64,000 nucleotides of DNA from G958295935 sp965224235 (GTDB lineage Bacteria > Chloroflexota > Dehalococcoidia > Lucifugimonadales > Lucifugimonadaceae). The stretch spans positions 992,001 to 1,056,000 of the forward strand of contig CBDCYP010000002.1 in assembly GCA_965224235.1 (NCBI GenBank), given 5' to 3'. Below the pieces are notes generated by a model. It saw only the letters and a list, made by a program, of their open reading frames with translations. It did no database searches and had not been told where the DNA came from. Each line of letters starts with the position of its first letter. Positions within the stretch are counted from its first letter, which is position 1. Shown in pieces: positions 18,306-26,391 of this stretch. Made by a program: the position numbers and the translations under genes.

Positions 18306-18811
18306 TGCTCTCATATCCGATACTACTCGAAGACGATGACGGCGCCGTGTTGGCGACCTCTCCTGACTTCCCGGAGCTGACGACCTTTGGGGATGACCGG
18401 GAAGAGGCCGTCGCCCGCGCCGTCCATGCGTTCGAAGAGGCGATAGCGGCCCGCATACACGACCGAAAGGACATTCCCCGACCGTCACAGGGCACGGCCT
18501 GCGCCGTTTTGCCAACGCTTACTTCCGTAAAGGTGATGTTGTATCAGGGCATGAGGGACCAAGGCGTTGGCAAAGCGGAATTGGCACGCCGCCTGGGGTG
18601 GCATCTGCCGCAGGTGGACCGCGTCCTGGACGTTCAGCACCGCTCGCGGTTGGACCAGATGGACGCTGCTTTGGGCGCCATTGGACGGCAACTGCACGTG
18701 AGCGCCTATACCTCGCCGCGCCGGATGGCCGCAGTTGTTGGAGAAGATAATGGCGGCTCGAATTACCCCCGACGACCTGCGCCGGGTCGCAATCATGGGC
18801 GTGGACAGTAA
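18305..18811 (+). CDS. hicB: HicB-type antitoxin
   Basis: A 168-residue antitoxin. The N-terminal half is the HicB partial RNase H-like fold (YPILLEDDDGAVLATSPDFPELTTFGDDREEAVARAVHAFEEAIAARI), followed by a helix-turn-helix part (VGKAELARRLGWHLPQVDRVLDV, about 89-111) of the DNA-binding HicB subtype. It neutralises HicA and probably represses the operon. The last 30 residues (PRRPAPGRNHGRGQ) look disordered and may be extra. Confidence 0.88.
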   Translation: MLSYPILLEDDDGAVLATSPDFPELTTFGDDREEAVARAVHAFEEAIAARIHDRKDIPRPSQGTACAVLPTLTSVKVMLYQGMRDQGVGKAELARRLGWHLPQVDRVLDVQHRSRLDQMDAALGAIGRQLHVSAYTSPRRMAAVVGEDNGGSNYPRRPAPGRNHGRGQ

Positions 18812-18953
18812 CGGCCTTTCACCCTGGCTCTGCGGGAATCGGACAGTCGCAGGGCCGGTCTGGAGGGACTCCGATATCCTATTCCCGACGCAGACTATAA
18901 AGACGCCGTGATCGACTGACTCGCGGCCATTAAAACAGCGCCAGGAACAGCAG

Positions 18954-19442
18954 ATGAAGCAGGAATTCGGGACTAAGCAAGTCGAATCGCAACCCATTGT
19001 CGGTATCCGCACTACGGCCACGATGGACAAGATTGGGGAAGTCATGGGGCCCATGTTCGGGGAGGTGTACGGGCACATCCAACAGAGCGGGCAAGCGCCG
19101 GCCGGTATGCCCTTTGCGATCTACCACTCGATGGACGGCAACACCGTCGACCTCGAATGCGGAATGCCCGTAGCCTCGCCGATGGCCGGTACGGACCGCA
19201 TCCGGGCAGGCGAGCTTCCCGCCGGAACCGTAGCGACAGTCACCCACATGGGGCCGTATGAAGAGCTCGCGCGTACCTGGTCCGCCCTGACGGAGTGGAT
19301 GGGGTCGCAGGGCCTGCAACCCGCCGGAGCGCCTTGGGAGGTCTACGTCACCGACCCCGGCGCCGAGCCCGACCAGTCAAAATGGCGTACCGACATCTTC
19401 TTCCCCGTCCGCAGCCCTTCTGCCTCGGAATCCGGGCCCTGA
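18954..19442 (+). CDS. GyrI-like / AraC effector-binding domain protein
   Basis: A 162-residue protein made of a single GyrI-like small-molecule-binding domain: it starts VESQPIVGIRTTATMDKIGE, has a middle YHSMDGNTVDLECGMPV, then AGTVATVTHMGPYEELARTW, and ends in WRTDIFFPV. The Glu/Tyr pattern near the end is typical of the pocket. Such proteins bind hydrophobic or toxic small molecules, either as inhibitors or hydrolases; there is no DNA-binding domain here. It stands alone between two TA modules. Confidence 0.82.
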   Translation: MKQEFGTKQVESQPIVGIRTTATMDKIGEVMGPMFGEVYGHIQQSGQAPAGMPFAIYHSMDGNTVDLECGMPVASPMAGTDRIRAGELPAGTVATVTHMGPYEELARTWSALTEWMGSQGLQPAGAPWEVYVTDPGAEPDQSKWRTDIFFPVRSPSASESGP

Positions 19443-19634
19443 CCCACGTCCTTCCTGCCCCCAAAACCCTGGCTCCACGTCGTCAATCCTGTTCATTTCC
19501 TGTTCACGGGCACGACGCCGCCAACGCCCCGGCGATTCTCATGCCTTATAGGGGGGACACGCGCGTCCCCCGTACCTGGCCTATTGCCGTCGCAGGAGCG
19601 CCTTACCCCGGTTGCGGGCCAGTAATAGGTATCT

Positions 19635-19671
19635 TTGACATTATTAACTGCTCTCATTAATATAATCAGCG
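19635..19671 (+). promoter_or_regulatory. Candidate promoter of higBA, possibly leaderless
   Basis: TTGACA at 19635-19640 and TATAAT at 19661-19666 match both consensus boxes, with a 20-base spacer that is longer than ideal. The GTG start of higB is only five bases after the -10 box, so transcription would begin at or next to the start codon. Confidence 0.45.
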
Positions 19672-19950
19672 GTGAATCGATTTAGACATGACGATGCCCA
19701 ACAGCTTTTCGCCGGACGAACGGTCCGACGCTTGCCGCCCGACGTCCAGCGCAGAGCCCGAATGAGACTACAGCGAGTGGTGGCGGCTACGGCCCTCACC
19801 GACCTGCGGGTACCGCCCTCCCACCGGCTTGAAGCTCTGAGGGGAGGCCGGGAGGGTCAGTTCAGCATCCGAGTAAACGATCAGTGGCGCGTCTGCTTTA
19901 TCTGGACGAACCGCGGCGCAATGGAGATCGAAGTCACCGACTACCACTAG
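19672..19950 (+). CDS. higB: HigB/RelE-like toxin
   Basis: A 92-residue toxin of the HigB (plasmid maintenance killer) family: VRRLPPDVQRRARMRLQRV, PPSHRLEALRGGREGQFSIRVNDQWRVCF and the end VTDYH are the family landmarks. Such toxins cut mRNA on the ribosome. The start is GTG at 19672; no ribosome binding site precedes it, in keeping with a leaderless message. The antitoxin follows after ten bases in the toxin-first order typical of higBA. Confidence 0.88.
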   Translation: MNRFRHDDAQQLFAGRTVRRLPPDVQRRARMRLQRVVAATALTDLRVPPSHRLEALRGGREGQFSIRVNDQWRVCFIWTNRGAMEIEVTDYH

Positions 19951-19960
19951 GAGGAAGGCC

Positions 19961-20251
19961 ATGAAGACCCCCGAACCGATCCATCCAGGGGAGCATCTGG
20001 CGGAGATCATGAATGAACTGGGAATCACCCAGTACCGCCTTGCGAAGACGATTGGAGCGCCCCCTATACGCATCCACGATATCGTCCACTGCCGCAGGTC
20101 CATCACGGCGGACACGGCCCTGCGAATCGGACAGGCCCTGGGGATGACTCCCGACTTCTGGTTGAACCTCCAGCGGATGTACGATCTGGATGTGGCCCGC
20201 GCCAAGACCGACATCAGCGCCATCAAGCCGCTTGTCAAGGCATCTGCCTGA
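19961..20251 (+). CDS. higA: HigA-type antitoxin (XRE family)
   Basis: A 96-residue protein starting with IHPGEHLAEIMNELGITQYRLAK, a helix-turn-helix of the XRE/HigA type (about 24-45), and the DFWLNLQRMYDL motif shared by HigA/VapI antitoxins. It binds HigB and represses the operon. The ribosome binding site AGGAGGAAG precedes the ATG. The C-terminus ends soon after the family core. Confidence 0.9.
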   Translation: MKTPEPIHPGEHLAEIMNELGITQYRLAKTIGAPPIRIHDIVHCRRSITADTALRIGQALGMTPDFWLNLQRMYDLDVARAKTDISAIKPLVKASA

Positions 20252-20460
20252 AACCGAACGGAGGCTGAGCGAATCAACTAAAGGCATATTTCGGAGACTC
20301 AAAAATCCGTAGTCGACAGCGGTTCCCTCGCAATCCACCCGGGCGACACGAATCGAGGACGAAGACGCGGACTGCCACCGCGCCCTGTAACAACGGCGCG
20401 CCGTGTTAAGTTTCGGAGCGCCTTGTTGCCGGGTATCCACCGCCATCAATTCGCAGCAGC

Positions 20461-23313
20461 ATGACAAGCCCGCCACATAGAGACCGAAATCACGAAAGCG
20501 TCATCAACGACGCTTTGGCCAGGCTGCTCAGAGAGAGGGTTGGGCTGTTCGCAGAGGCGGAAACACTGCACGGCGGATTGCGGCCTGACATCGTCGTACG
20601 GCTGCCCGATAGCGTCGTAATTCTCGAAGTCGAAATAGAACCGGCCCCGACAGTCGAGGCGGACGCGCTCGCCCGTCTGGGGATGGAAATAGACGGCCGA
20701 GAGATACAGAACGTATTAGCGGTCAAGGCGCCGGCCCAACTCCGGTCTACTAGCCAGGCACGCCTGTTTGAGCGCATGGGCGCTGCGATCCTGGAATGGC
20801 AGGAGTGGCGCTCCGACGGCGCCTCCGGCCCAAAACTCAAGGGTTCCGTGGTCGAGCTTGGAAGCGCGGCCGCAAGCGTAACGCCCCCCGCTGGCGATCT
20901 GGACGAGGCCGTGGACGTGCTCGATCAGGGAGTCAGACGGGCTGGCGCGCGGCTGCATCAATCGCCCGGAACGCTGGCCCGCGTTTCAAAGATATTCAGG
21001 GCCGAGCCCGGCGATGAGCCAGCCAACATGGCCGCTCTTGTCATCATCAACGCCATGGTGTTTCAGGACAGGCTGGCGAGCGGCGACGTCGCATTCGAGC
21101 CCGTCGTCCACGGCCAATTAGGGGGACGATATTCGCGCGACCGTCTGCTCCAAATATGGGAGCACACGCTCGAAATCGACTACTACCCCATTTTCAGCAT
21201 GGCTCGGGGAGTGATATTCGAACTTTCAGAGGTCGAGTCGTCGGCAGTGTTGGGCGAATGCGCGCGGACAGCGTCTGCGCTATTGGGAATGGGCACCGTG
21301 GGCCGCCACGATTTGGCGGGCAGGATTTTCAACCGACTGATCTCGGAGAGAAAACTCCTGGCGGCGTTCTACACGAGTATCCCCGCCTCTACCCTGCTCG
21401 CGGGACTGGCCCTGTCCGAATCGAGATGGCCGCACCTTGACTGGGGCGATGCTGGCGAACTGGCCCGGCTGCGGGTAGCCGACCCTGCGTGCGGCACCGG
21501 AACTTTGCTAATGGCGGCCTATCGCCAGATCGTCCAAAACCACGCTGCCAGTGGCAAGTCGGCGCCCGACAATCCGGCCCTTCATCAGGCGTTGGTTGAA
21601 CATGTCCTGTTTGGGGCTGACGTAGTTCAGGCGGCTATCCACTTGACGGCGGCCACGCTGGCCGCGATGTCCCCGTCTGTGGGATTTTCGCAGATGCAAC
21701 TACACACCCTCCGGCTGGGGCAGGACTCCCCCGGCAAGATCGATCTGGGTTCTCTGGACTGGCTCTTGGCCCCGGAGACCCAATCCTCGTTTTCCGGCAC
21801 GGAAGAGCAGATTGGCGCCAAGAGCGGCGCGGGAAGTCTCGTCCAGCTCCCGGTGGCCGACCTGGTCCTGAGCAATCCTCCATTCACCCGCCGGGGAAGC
21901 GACGGCGGGAAAGAGGACGCGTTGGCGAGGGTGTTTTCATTGCCGGTGGACGATCCGGAAGCCCTAAAGGCCATCGCCAAACGGACATCCGCGCTGTTAA
22001 AGGGCACGCCTGCGAATCAAATAGCCGGACATGCGTCGTCATTTACGGTGTTGGCAGATCGGCTGGTCAAACCCGGTGGGCGAATCGGGCTCGTCCTCCC
22101 GGTGACCGCTTTGTTCGGCGAGTCGTGGCGAGACATTCGCAACATGCTGTCATGCCGGTACGAGATCGAGTTCGTGGTCTCGTCCCACGACCTGGAACTC
22201 CGTTCGATGTCCTTTGACACCGGCATCGCTGAGGCCCTATTTGTCGCGCGGAGACTTTGCGAGGGCGAGGTCCCACGGAGGCGAGGCATATTCGTCAATC
22301 TGTGGCGGGCGGCGCGCCGGGAGACGGACGCCATGGCCCTGGCCAGAGCCATTGACGCGACGGCTTCGACTCCGGTCCTCAGATCAGATGGCCCGCCCGT
22401 TGGAGGCATTCCGCTGATGATTGGAGGTGAACCCTGGGGTGAGGTCGTGGACGGTCCTGTTGGAGAGGGATCCTGGACCGCCGCCAGATGGAAAAATGCC
22501 GCCACGGGACAATTCGCGGCCGCAGTAGAACGCGGGGAGATGTGGGGCGATGACGGGACACGGATAGCTGTCCAGATACCCGTCGCGGCTATGTCGGAAG
22601 TCTGCAATGTAGGGCCTCAGGACCGGCAAATTCGGGGCTCACTTGGAGTTTTCGACAGTTTCCACGATCGGAACGAACAAACGCAGTTCAACGCGATTTG
22701 GAGACACGATTCTTCGATTCACCAGAATATGAAGTCGGAGCCGAACGCATGGCTCGTTCCGAAGGTGGATCGTGACCATCGGACAATTTGGTCACAATCT
22801 GGAACGCTCCACGTTACGCGCGACATTCAATACGACTCACAACGGATAATGTCAACTCGAACCGGCATGCGAGCGTTGGGAGTACGCGCATGGCACACGT
22901 TGCTTGTCCGGGAGACCGATCCCCTGATCAGGTCCCGCCGGGAGATCGCGTTAGCCCTTTGGTGCAACTCCACTTTTGGAATGCTATTGCATGTGAATCA
23001 TTCCAATAGGGCGCAATTGGGTAGGGGGACCGGCAACAAAGGAATGTTGGAGACTCTCGTCACGCTGGATGTACGGAAACTCGAGCCTTGGCAGTTGGAC
23101 GAGGCGCAGCAAATATGGCGCGACTTCAGCGAACGAAAATTCCTGTCCTTCCATCAGTGCGCCGTCGATCCGGCACGAATAGAACTGGATGAGCGCATCG
23201 TCCGTGATTTGCTCGGCCTTGGCGAAGACGCCGTCGGCGCATTAGCACGCCTGCGTACACTGCTGGCCAGCGAGCCTTCGATCCATGGCTCAAAGAAACC
23301 CGAGTTGCCATGA
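20461..23313 (+). CDS. N6-type DNA methylase, possibly a one-protein restriction-modification enzyme
   Basis: A 950-residue protein. The middle carries an adenine-methylase core: SAM motif I ADPACGTGTLL (Asp341 to Gly346) and catalytic motif IV NPPF (472-475), with GGRIGLVLP between later motifs. The N-terminus (about 1-110) reads like a PD-(D/E)xK nuclease fold: P42-D43, a beta-strand, then E56-V-E58 within LRPDIVVRLPDSVVILEVEIE, followed by helices. The C-terminal 250 residues, with SxFG-type and aromatic-rich stretches, could be the DNA target-recognition region. A fused nuclease, methylase and recognition unit would be a type IIG-like or BREX/DISARM-like methylase. No separate nuclease or specificity gene is adjacent. 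The third catalytic residue is Glu, not Lys, so nuclease activity is unsure. Confidence 0.8.
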   Translation: MTSPPHRDRNHESVINDALARLLRERVGLFAEAETLHGGLRPDIVVRLPDSVVILEVEIEPAPTVEADALARLGMEIDGREIQNVLAVKAPAQLRSTSQARLFERMGAAILEWQEWRSDGASGPKLKGSVVELGSAAASVTPPAGDLDEAVDVLDQGVRRAGARLHQSPGTLARVSKIFRAEPGDEPANMAALVIINAMVFQDRLASGDVAFEPVVHGQLGGRYSRDRLLQIWEHTLEIDYYPIFSMARGVIFELSEVESSAVLGECARTASALLGMGTVGRHDLAGRIFNRLISERKLLAAFYTSIPASTLLAGLALSESRWPHLDWGDAGELARLRVADPACGTGTLLMAAYRQIVQNHAASGKSAPDNPALHQALVEHVLFGADVVQAAIHLTAATLAAMSPSVGFSQMQLHTLRLGQDSPGKIDLGSLDWLLAPETQSSFSGTEEQIGAKSGAGSLVQLPVADLVLSNPPFTRRGSDGGKEDALARVFSLPVDDPEALKAIAKRTSALLKGTPANQIAGHASSFTVLADRLVKPGGRIGLVLPVTALFGESWRDIRNMLSCRYEIEFVVSSHDLELRSMSFDTGIAEALFVARRLCEGEVPRRRGIFVNLWRAARRETDAMALARAIDATASTPVLRSDGPPVGGIPLMIGGEPWGEVVDGPVGEGSWTAARWKNAATGQFAAAVERGEMWGDDGTRIAVQIPVAAMSEVCNVGPQDRQIRGSLGVFDSFHDRNEQTQFNAIWRHDSSIHQNMKSEPNAWLVPKVDRDHRTIWSQSGTLHVTRDIQYDSQRIMSTRTGMRALGVRAWHTLLVRETDPLIRSRREIALALWCNSTFGMLLHVNHSNRAQLGRGTGNKGMLETLVTLDVRKLEPWQLDEAQQIWRDFSERKFLSFHQCAVDPARIELDERIVRDLLGLGEDAVGALARLRTLLASEPSIHGSKKPELP

Positions 23314-23517
23314 GGTGTGCGGGCTGGAATTACGATCGCGAACGGTGGCCCCGGAGACGGCGACGGACGGAGAGAGGCCGACGATTTAGCCTAAAGCAAT
23401 GGCCCAGCCAGACCAATATCAAGAGACCGACGAGGCCAACGAGGAAAACCTGAGTCGTCTTGGCAGTTCAGGCGTAGACATCAGTCCATGAACCGCGGCG
23501 TTAGGAGGGTCTGAAAT

Positions 23518-23690
23518 ATGCTCAAACACAAGTGGCAACCCTTGGAAGGCCTTAAGCCCCAATCTTCCAATGTGGACTTCCGGGAGATCGACTCGCTCCA
23601 CCAACAGTGGGTGCGCTTTCGGCAACAACGGGAGGAGTCAAATCCCGACGCTTACAGAGCATTCTTGCAGCGTGTATACCGTACCCGAAC
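23518..23690 (+). pseudogene. N-terminal remnant of a Fic-family protein
   Basis: The frame from 23518 encodes HKWQPLEGLKP, then EIDSLHQQWVRFRQQREESN and AYRAFLQRV, the start of Fic/DOC-type proteins whose N-terminal part reads like WQPIEDLP...L..VW.EQR..LE. The Fic core (HPFxxGNGR) is absent: at about 23695 the sequence runs directly into cobO-like DNA in another frame. I read this as a deletion that removed the rest of fic and the start of cobO. Confidence 0.5.
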
Positions 23691-23699
23691 GGCGGTTGA

Positions 23700-24228
23700 G
23701 GCAAAAAGGGGCTTGTCGTCGTCAATACGGGCAAGGGCAAGGGCAAGAGCACGGCAGCGTTTGGAATCACGTTTCGTGCCTGGGGCCGCGGAATGAAAGG
23801 GTGCGCGGTACAGTTCATCAAGAGCGACAAGTCGATGTGCGGTGAGCAGATGGCCGCCGAGAAGTTTGGCATCGAGATGATCTCCTCCTGCAGAGGTTTT
23901 ACCTGGACCTCTATGGACCCAGGACTTCGCCGAGGACGCCTCGCGGGCACGCAACGGGCGGCGGATCGCAAAGGAGATCATCGCGGCGGGCTATCACGAC
24001 ATGCTCGTCCTCTACGAGATCAACTACCCGATTAGATACGGCTGGATCGACACCGCTGAAGAGGTTACCACGCTGAAGGAGAGACCACCCATGGTTCACG
24101 CGGCGCTGACCGGCCGGCACGCACCCGCAGAGATAATTGACGCGGCCGATCTTGTCACCGAGATGCAGCAGGTCAAACACCCGTACCATGACCAGAACAT
24201 CGGGGCGCAGAGGGGCATCGAGTTTTAG
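23700..24228 (+). pseudogene. cobO: Cob(I)alamin adenosyltransferase, broken
   Basis: The frame from 23700 gives GLVVVNTGKGKGKSTAAFG (the P-loop of CobO/BtuR), then TFRAWGRGMKGCAVQFIKSD, GIEMISS and RGFTW. At about 23916 similarity jumps one frame to DFAEDASRARNG, AKEIIAAGYHDMLVL, NYPIRYGWID, ALTGRHAPAEIIDAADLVTEM and QRGIEF, the normal end. The canonical Asp of VLDE is Tyr here (VLYE). A TGA lies just before the P-loop and no start codon exists in frame. Intact CobO adds the adenosyl group to cobalamin with ATP. With no start, a frameshift and a changed key residue, the gene looks inactive unless several bases are assembly errors. It heads the cobalamin cluster. Confidence 0.8.
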
Positions 24229-24266
24229 CCAGCGTCGCTCCCGAATCCGATCCTCAACGACATCGC

Positions 24267-25625
24267 ATGCACAACTTCGTTATACCGCCAATCGACTCAG
24301 TCGCGGCCGATGCAGCAGCAGAACGCCAAGGCATGCTCACCAAGCCACCTTGCAGCCTCGGCAAGCTCGAAGAAATAGCATGGCGGCTGGCTGGCATTCA
24401 GGGGACCGTGCTACCCACGGTCCGGAACAGGTGGATCGTCGTTGCGGCCGCCGACCACGGCGTGACCGGCGATTCGGTGAGCGCATACCCGCAGGAAGTG
24501 ACGGCGCAGATGGTCCGTAACTTCCTCTCCGGCGGCGCGGCGATCAACGTGCTTGCGCGCCACTGTGGGGCGAGACTCATGGTCGTGGACGCCGGTATTA
24601 ACGGGCCTGTTATATCGGATGGGGGTTCCCGTTTGCAGAGACCTTTGCGTAACCTCGACGCATGTCATTTTGAGCCCGGCGAAAAATCCAAGCCATCCAG
24701 ACGGCATGCCCCGCCCCCCTTACCCAGACCCCTCGGCTTCGCTCGGGGTGACATGAGCGGCGCTCGGGGCGACATGGAGTGCGGAATCACTGGTTGGGGA
24801 GCTAGGGATCCTCTGAACAAGCCGTCAACGCGGCCATCTTCCGTATCTGACTCGGCCATGCTCCGCGGACTTGTTCAGACCATTCCTAGTTCTGCAAAGG
24901 ACTCTTTGCACGGGAATGACGAGGCAAGGGGCTTGCGTACTATGCGGGCAGGGTGTGGGACCGCAAACTTCACCCGCGAGCCAGCGATGAGCCTCGAACA
25001 GGCCCGGCTGTCGATAGCTAACGGGGCGGAGGTCGCAGACGATCTCGCGAGTCGGGGAGCGCACCTGGTCGCCGTTGGCGACATGGGCATCGGCAACACG
25101 AGTTCTGCTGCCGCAATCTGCGCCGCCATGACCAAATCCGATCCGGCCTCAGTCACGGGGAGAGGTACGGGGATTGACGACGCCGGACTGGAGCGAAAAG
25201 TCGCCGTCATTCGCCGCGGCCTCGACCTGCACAAACCCGACCCGGCCGATCCTATCAGCGTTCTGTCGGCGGTTGGCGGCTTCGAAATCGGGTTCCTGGC
25301 CGGACTGATGCTGGGGTTAGCAGAACGCCGTGTCGCAATCGCGCTCGACGGCTACATCGTCACGTCGGCCGCGCTGGTCGCGCATGGGCTCCACCGCCGG
25401 GTAGTCGACTACATGTTCGCGTGCCACATTTCCGTCGAGCCCGGGCACCGCGTCGCGCTGGAACACCTTGGCTTGTCGCCGTTGCTAGACCTGAACCTGG
25501 GACTTGGCGAGGGATCGGGCGCGGCGCTCGGTATGACGATTATCGAAGCGGCGGCGCGACTCCATGCCGAGATGTCCACATTCGACGAGGCCGCCGTCTC
25601 GGGCCCGACCAGTCCGCCATCATGA
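24267..25625 (+). CDS. cobT: Nicotinate-nucleotide:dimethylbenzimidazole phosphoribosyltransferase with inserted repeat
   Basis: A 452-residue CobT, which makes alpha-ribazole phosphate for the lower ligand of cobalamin. Family landmarks: PPCSLGKLEEIA, AAADHGVTGDSVSAYPQEVTAQM, INVLARHCGARLMVVDAGI, then AGCGTANFTREPAMSLEQA, AVGDMGIGNTSSAAA, and LGLGEGSGAALG with the catalytic Glu. About residues 121-217 are foreign: they are encoded by a 291-bp inverted-repeat element (24626-24916). Without it the protein would have 355 residues, the usual CobT length. The insertion sits between VVDAGI and the GTANF motif, where relatives have a variable loop, so activity may survive. The next gene overlaps by ATGA. 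Confidence 0.93.
   Translation: MHNFVIPPIDSVAADAAAERQGMLTKPPCSLGKLEEIAWRLAGIQGTVLPTVRNRWIVVAAADHGVTGDSVSAYPQEVTAQMVRNFLSGGAAINVLARHCGARLMVVDAGINGPVISDGGSRLQRPLRNLDACHFEPGEKSKPSRRHAPPPLPRPLGFARGDMSGARGDMECGITGWGARDPLNKPSTRPSSVSDSAMLRGLVQTIPSSAKDSLHGNDEARGLRTMRAGCGTANFTREPAMSLEQARLSIANGAEVADDLASRGAHLVAVGDMGIGNTSSAAAICAAMTKSDPASVTGRGTGIDDAGLERKVAVIRRGLDLHKPDPADPISVLSAVGGFEIGFLAGLMLGLAERRVAIALDGYIVTSAALVAHGLHRRVVDYMFACHISVEPGHRVALEHLGLSPLLDLNLGLGEGSGAALGMTIIEAAARLHAEMSTFDEAAVSGPTSPPS
24626..24916. mobile_element. 207-bp palindromic element (with nested 84-bp insertion) in-frame in cobT
   Basis: Begins TTCCCGT, ends ACGGGAA, with inverted ends extending about 28 bases (AGAGACCTTTGCG against TGCAAAGGACTCT). 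It is nearly identical to the copy at 43072-43278. Removing the nested 80-bp element and its CTAG duplicate (84 bp) leaves exactly 207 bases, the length of the other copy. It is read without stops as part of CobT, coding a Pro/Arg-rich stretch (PPPLPRPLGFARGDMSGARG). Confidence 0.92.
24806..24885. mobile_element. Nested 80-bp MITE with CTAG target duplication
   Basis: Flanked by CTAG at 24802-24805 and 24886-24889, a 4-bp direct repeat present once at the matching spot of the other copy (43249-43252 region). The ends share TCTGAACAAG in inverted orientation. Insertion plus duplication adds 84 bases, 28 codons, so the cobT frame stays open. Confidence 0.8.
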
Positions 25626-26389
25626 GCGCGATCACGGCTGCCATCCGATTCCTCACCGTCGTTCCGGCGCCGGGCAGTGAATGGTCCGCCCGCTCCGCCA
25701 GCCGGTCCGTCGCCTGGTTCCCCGCTGTGGGCCTGGGGATCGGCGGCGCGGCGGCGGCTGTCAACTGGGTGGCGCGGCTTGCCTTGCCCGACATGCCGGC
25801 CGCTGCGTTAGCCCTTGCCGGCGGTGTCGTTCTCACCGGCGCGCTGCACCTCGACGGGCTAGCCGACACATTCGACGGCCTGCTCGGAGGAGATTCTCCG
25901 AAGCGGCGGCTCGAGATCATGAAAGACCCGTCGTCAGGGGTCTTCGGCATCACCGCAGTGGTAGTTGTGCTGATGGCCAAGTGGACAGGCCTGTCGTCGT
26001 TGCCTGACGCCTACGGTTGGTCAGCCATAGTATTTGCGGCGATGGCGGGCCGTTTCGCGGCGGTGGCGTCGATGGCGACATTTCGCTATCTGCCCAGTCA
26101 GGGTCTCGGATCGCCGTTCCGAGGCGCCGGGCGCGTCGCATACCTGGCCGCGGCTATGTTTGCGGCAGTCTTGGCGTTCGTTCTGGCCGGACCTTTCGGG
26201 CTGGCCGCGCTCGTTGGCACAACGGTGGTGGGCCTCGCCGTGTCTGCATTTGCCGCGCGGCGACTCGGCGGCGGAGTGACGGGAGACGTCTACGGCGCGG
26301 CGATAGAGCTGGCGGAGGTCTCGACCCTGCTGGCATTCGTAGCGATGTTCAGCGCGGGACTCGACATCAGCCCCATTTGGAGCGGTTAG
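25622..26389 (+). CDS. cobS: Adenosylcobinamide-GDP ribazoletransferase
   Basis: A 255-residue polytopic membrane enzyme that joins alpha-ribazole to adenosylcobinamide-GDP, the last step of nucleotide-loop assembly. The key motif HLDGLADTFDGLLGG...RRLEIMKDPSSGVFG (about 79-110) is complete with its acidic residues. Several hydrophobic segments follow. I place the start at the ATG at 25622, overlapping the cobT stop (ATGA), which also fits the usual N-terminus AAIRFLTVVP. Longer upstream frames are not needed. Confidence 0.95.
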   Translation: MSAITAAIRFLTVVPAPGSEWSARSASRSVAWFPAVGLGIGGAAAAVNWVARLALPDMPAAALALAGGVVLTGALHLDGLADTFDGLLGGDSPKRRLEIMKDPSSGVFGITAVVVVLMAKWTGLSSLPDAYGWSAIVFAAMAGRFAAVASMATFRYLPSQGLGSPFRGAGRVAYLAAAMFAAVLAFVLAGPFGLAALVGTTVVGLAVSAFAARRLGGGVTGDVYGAAIELAEVSTLLAFVAMFSAGLDISPIWSG

Positions 26390-26391
26390 CC

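Noticed and set aside
19552..19571. GGGGGAC/GTCCCCC hairpin after the GyrI-like gene
   Set aside because: The stem is only seven pairs and no T-run follows, so I did not call it a terminator.
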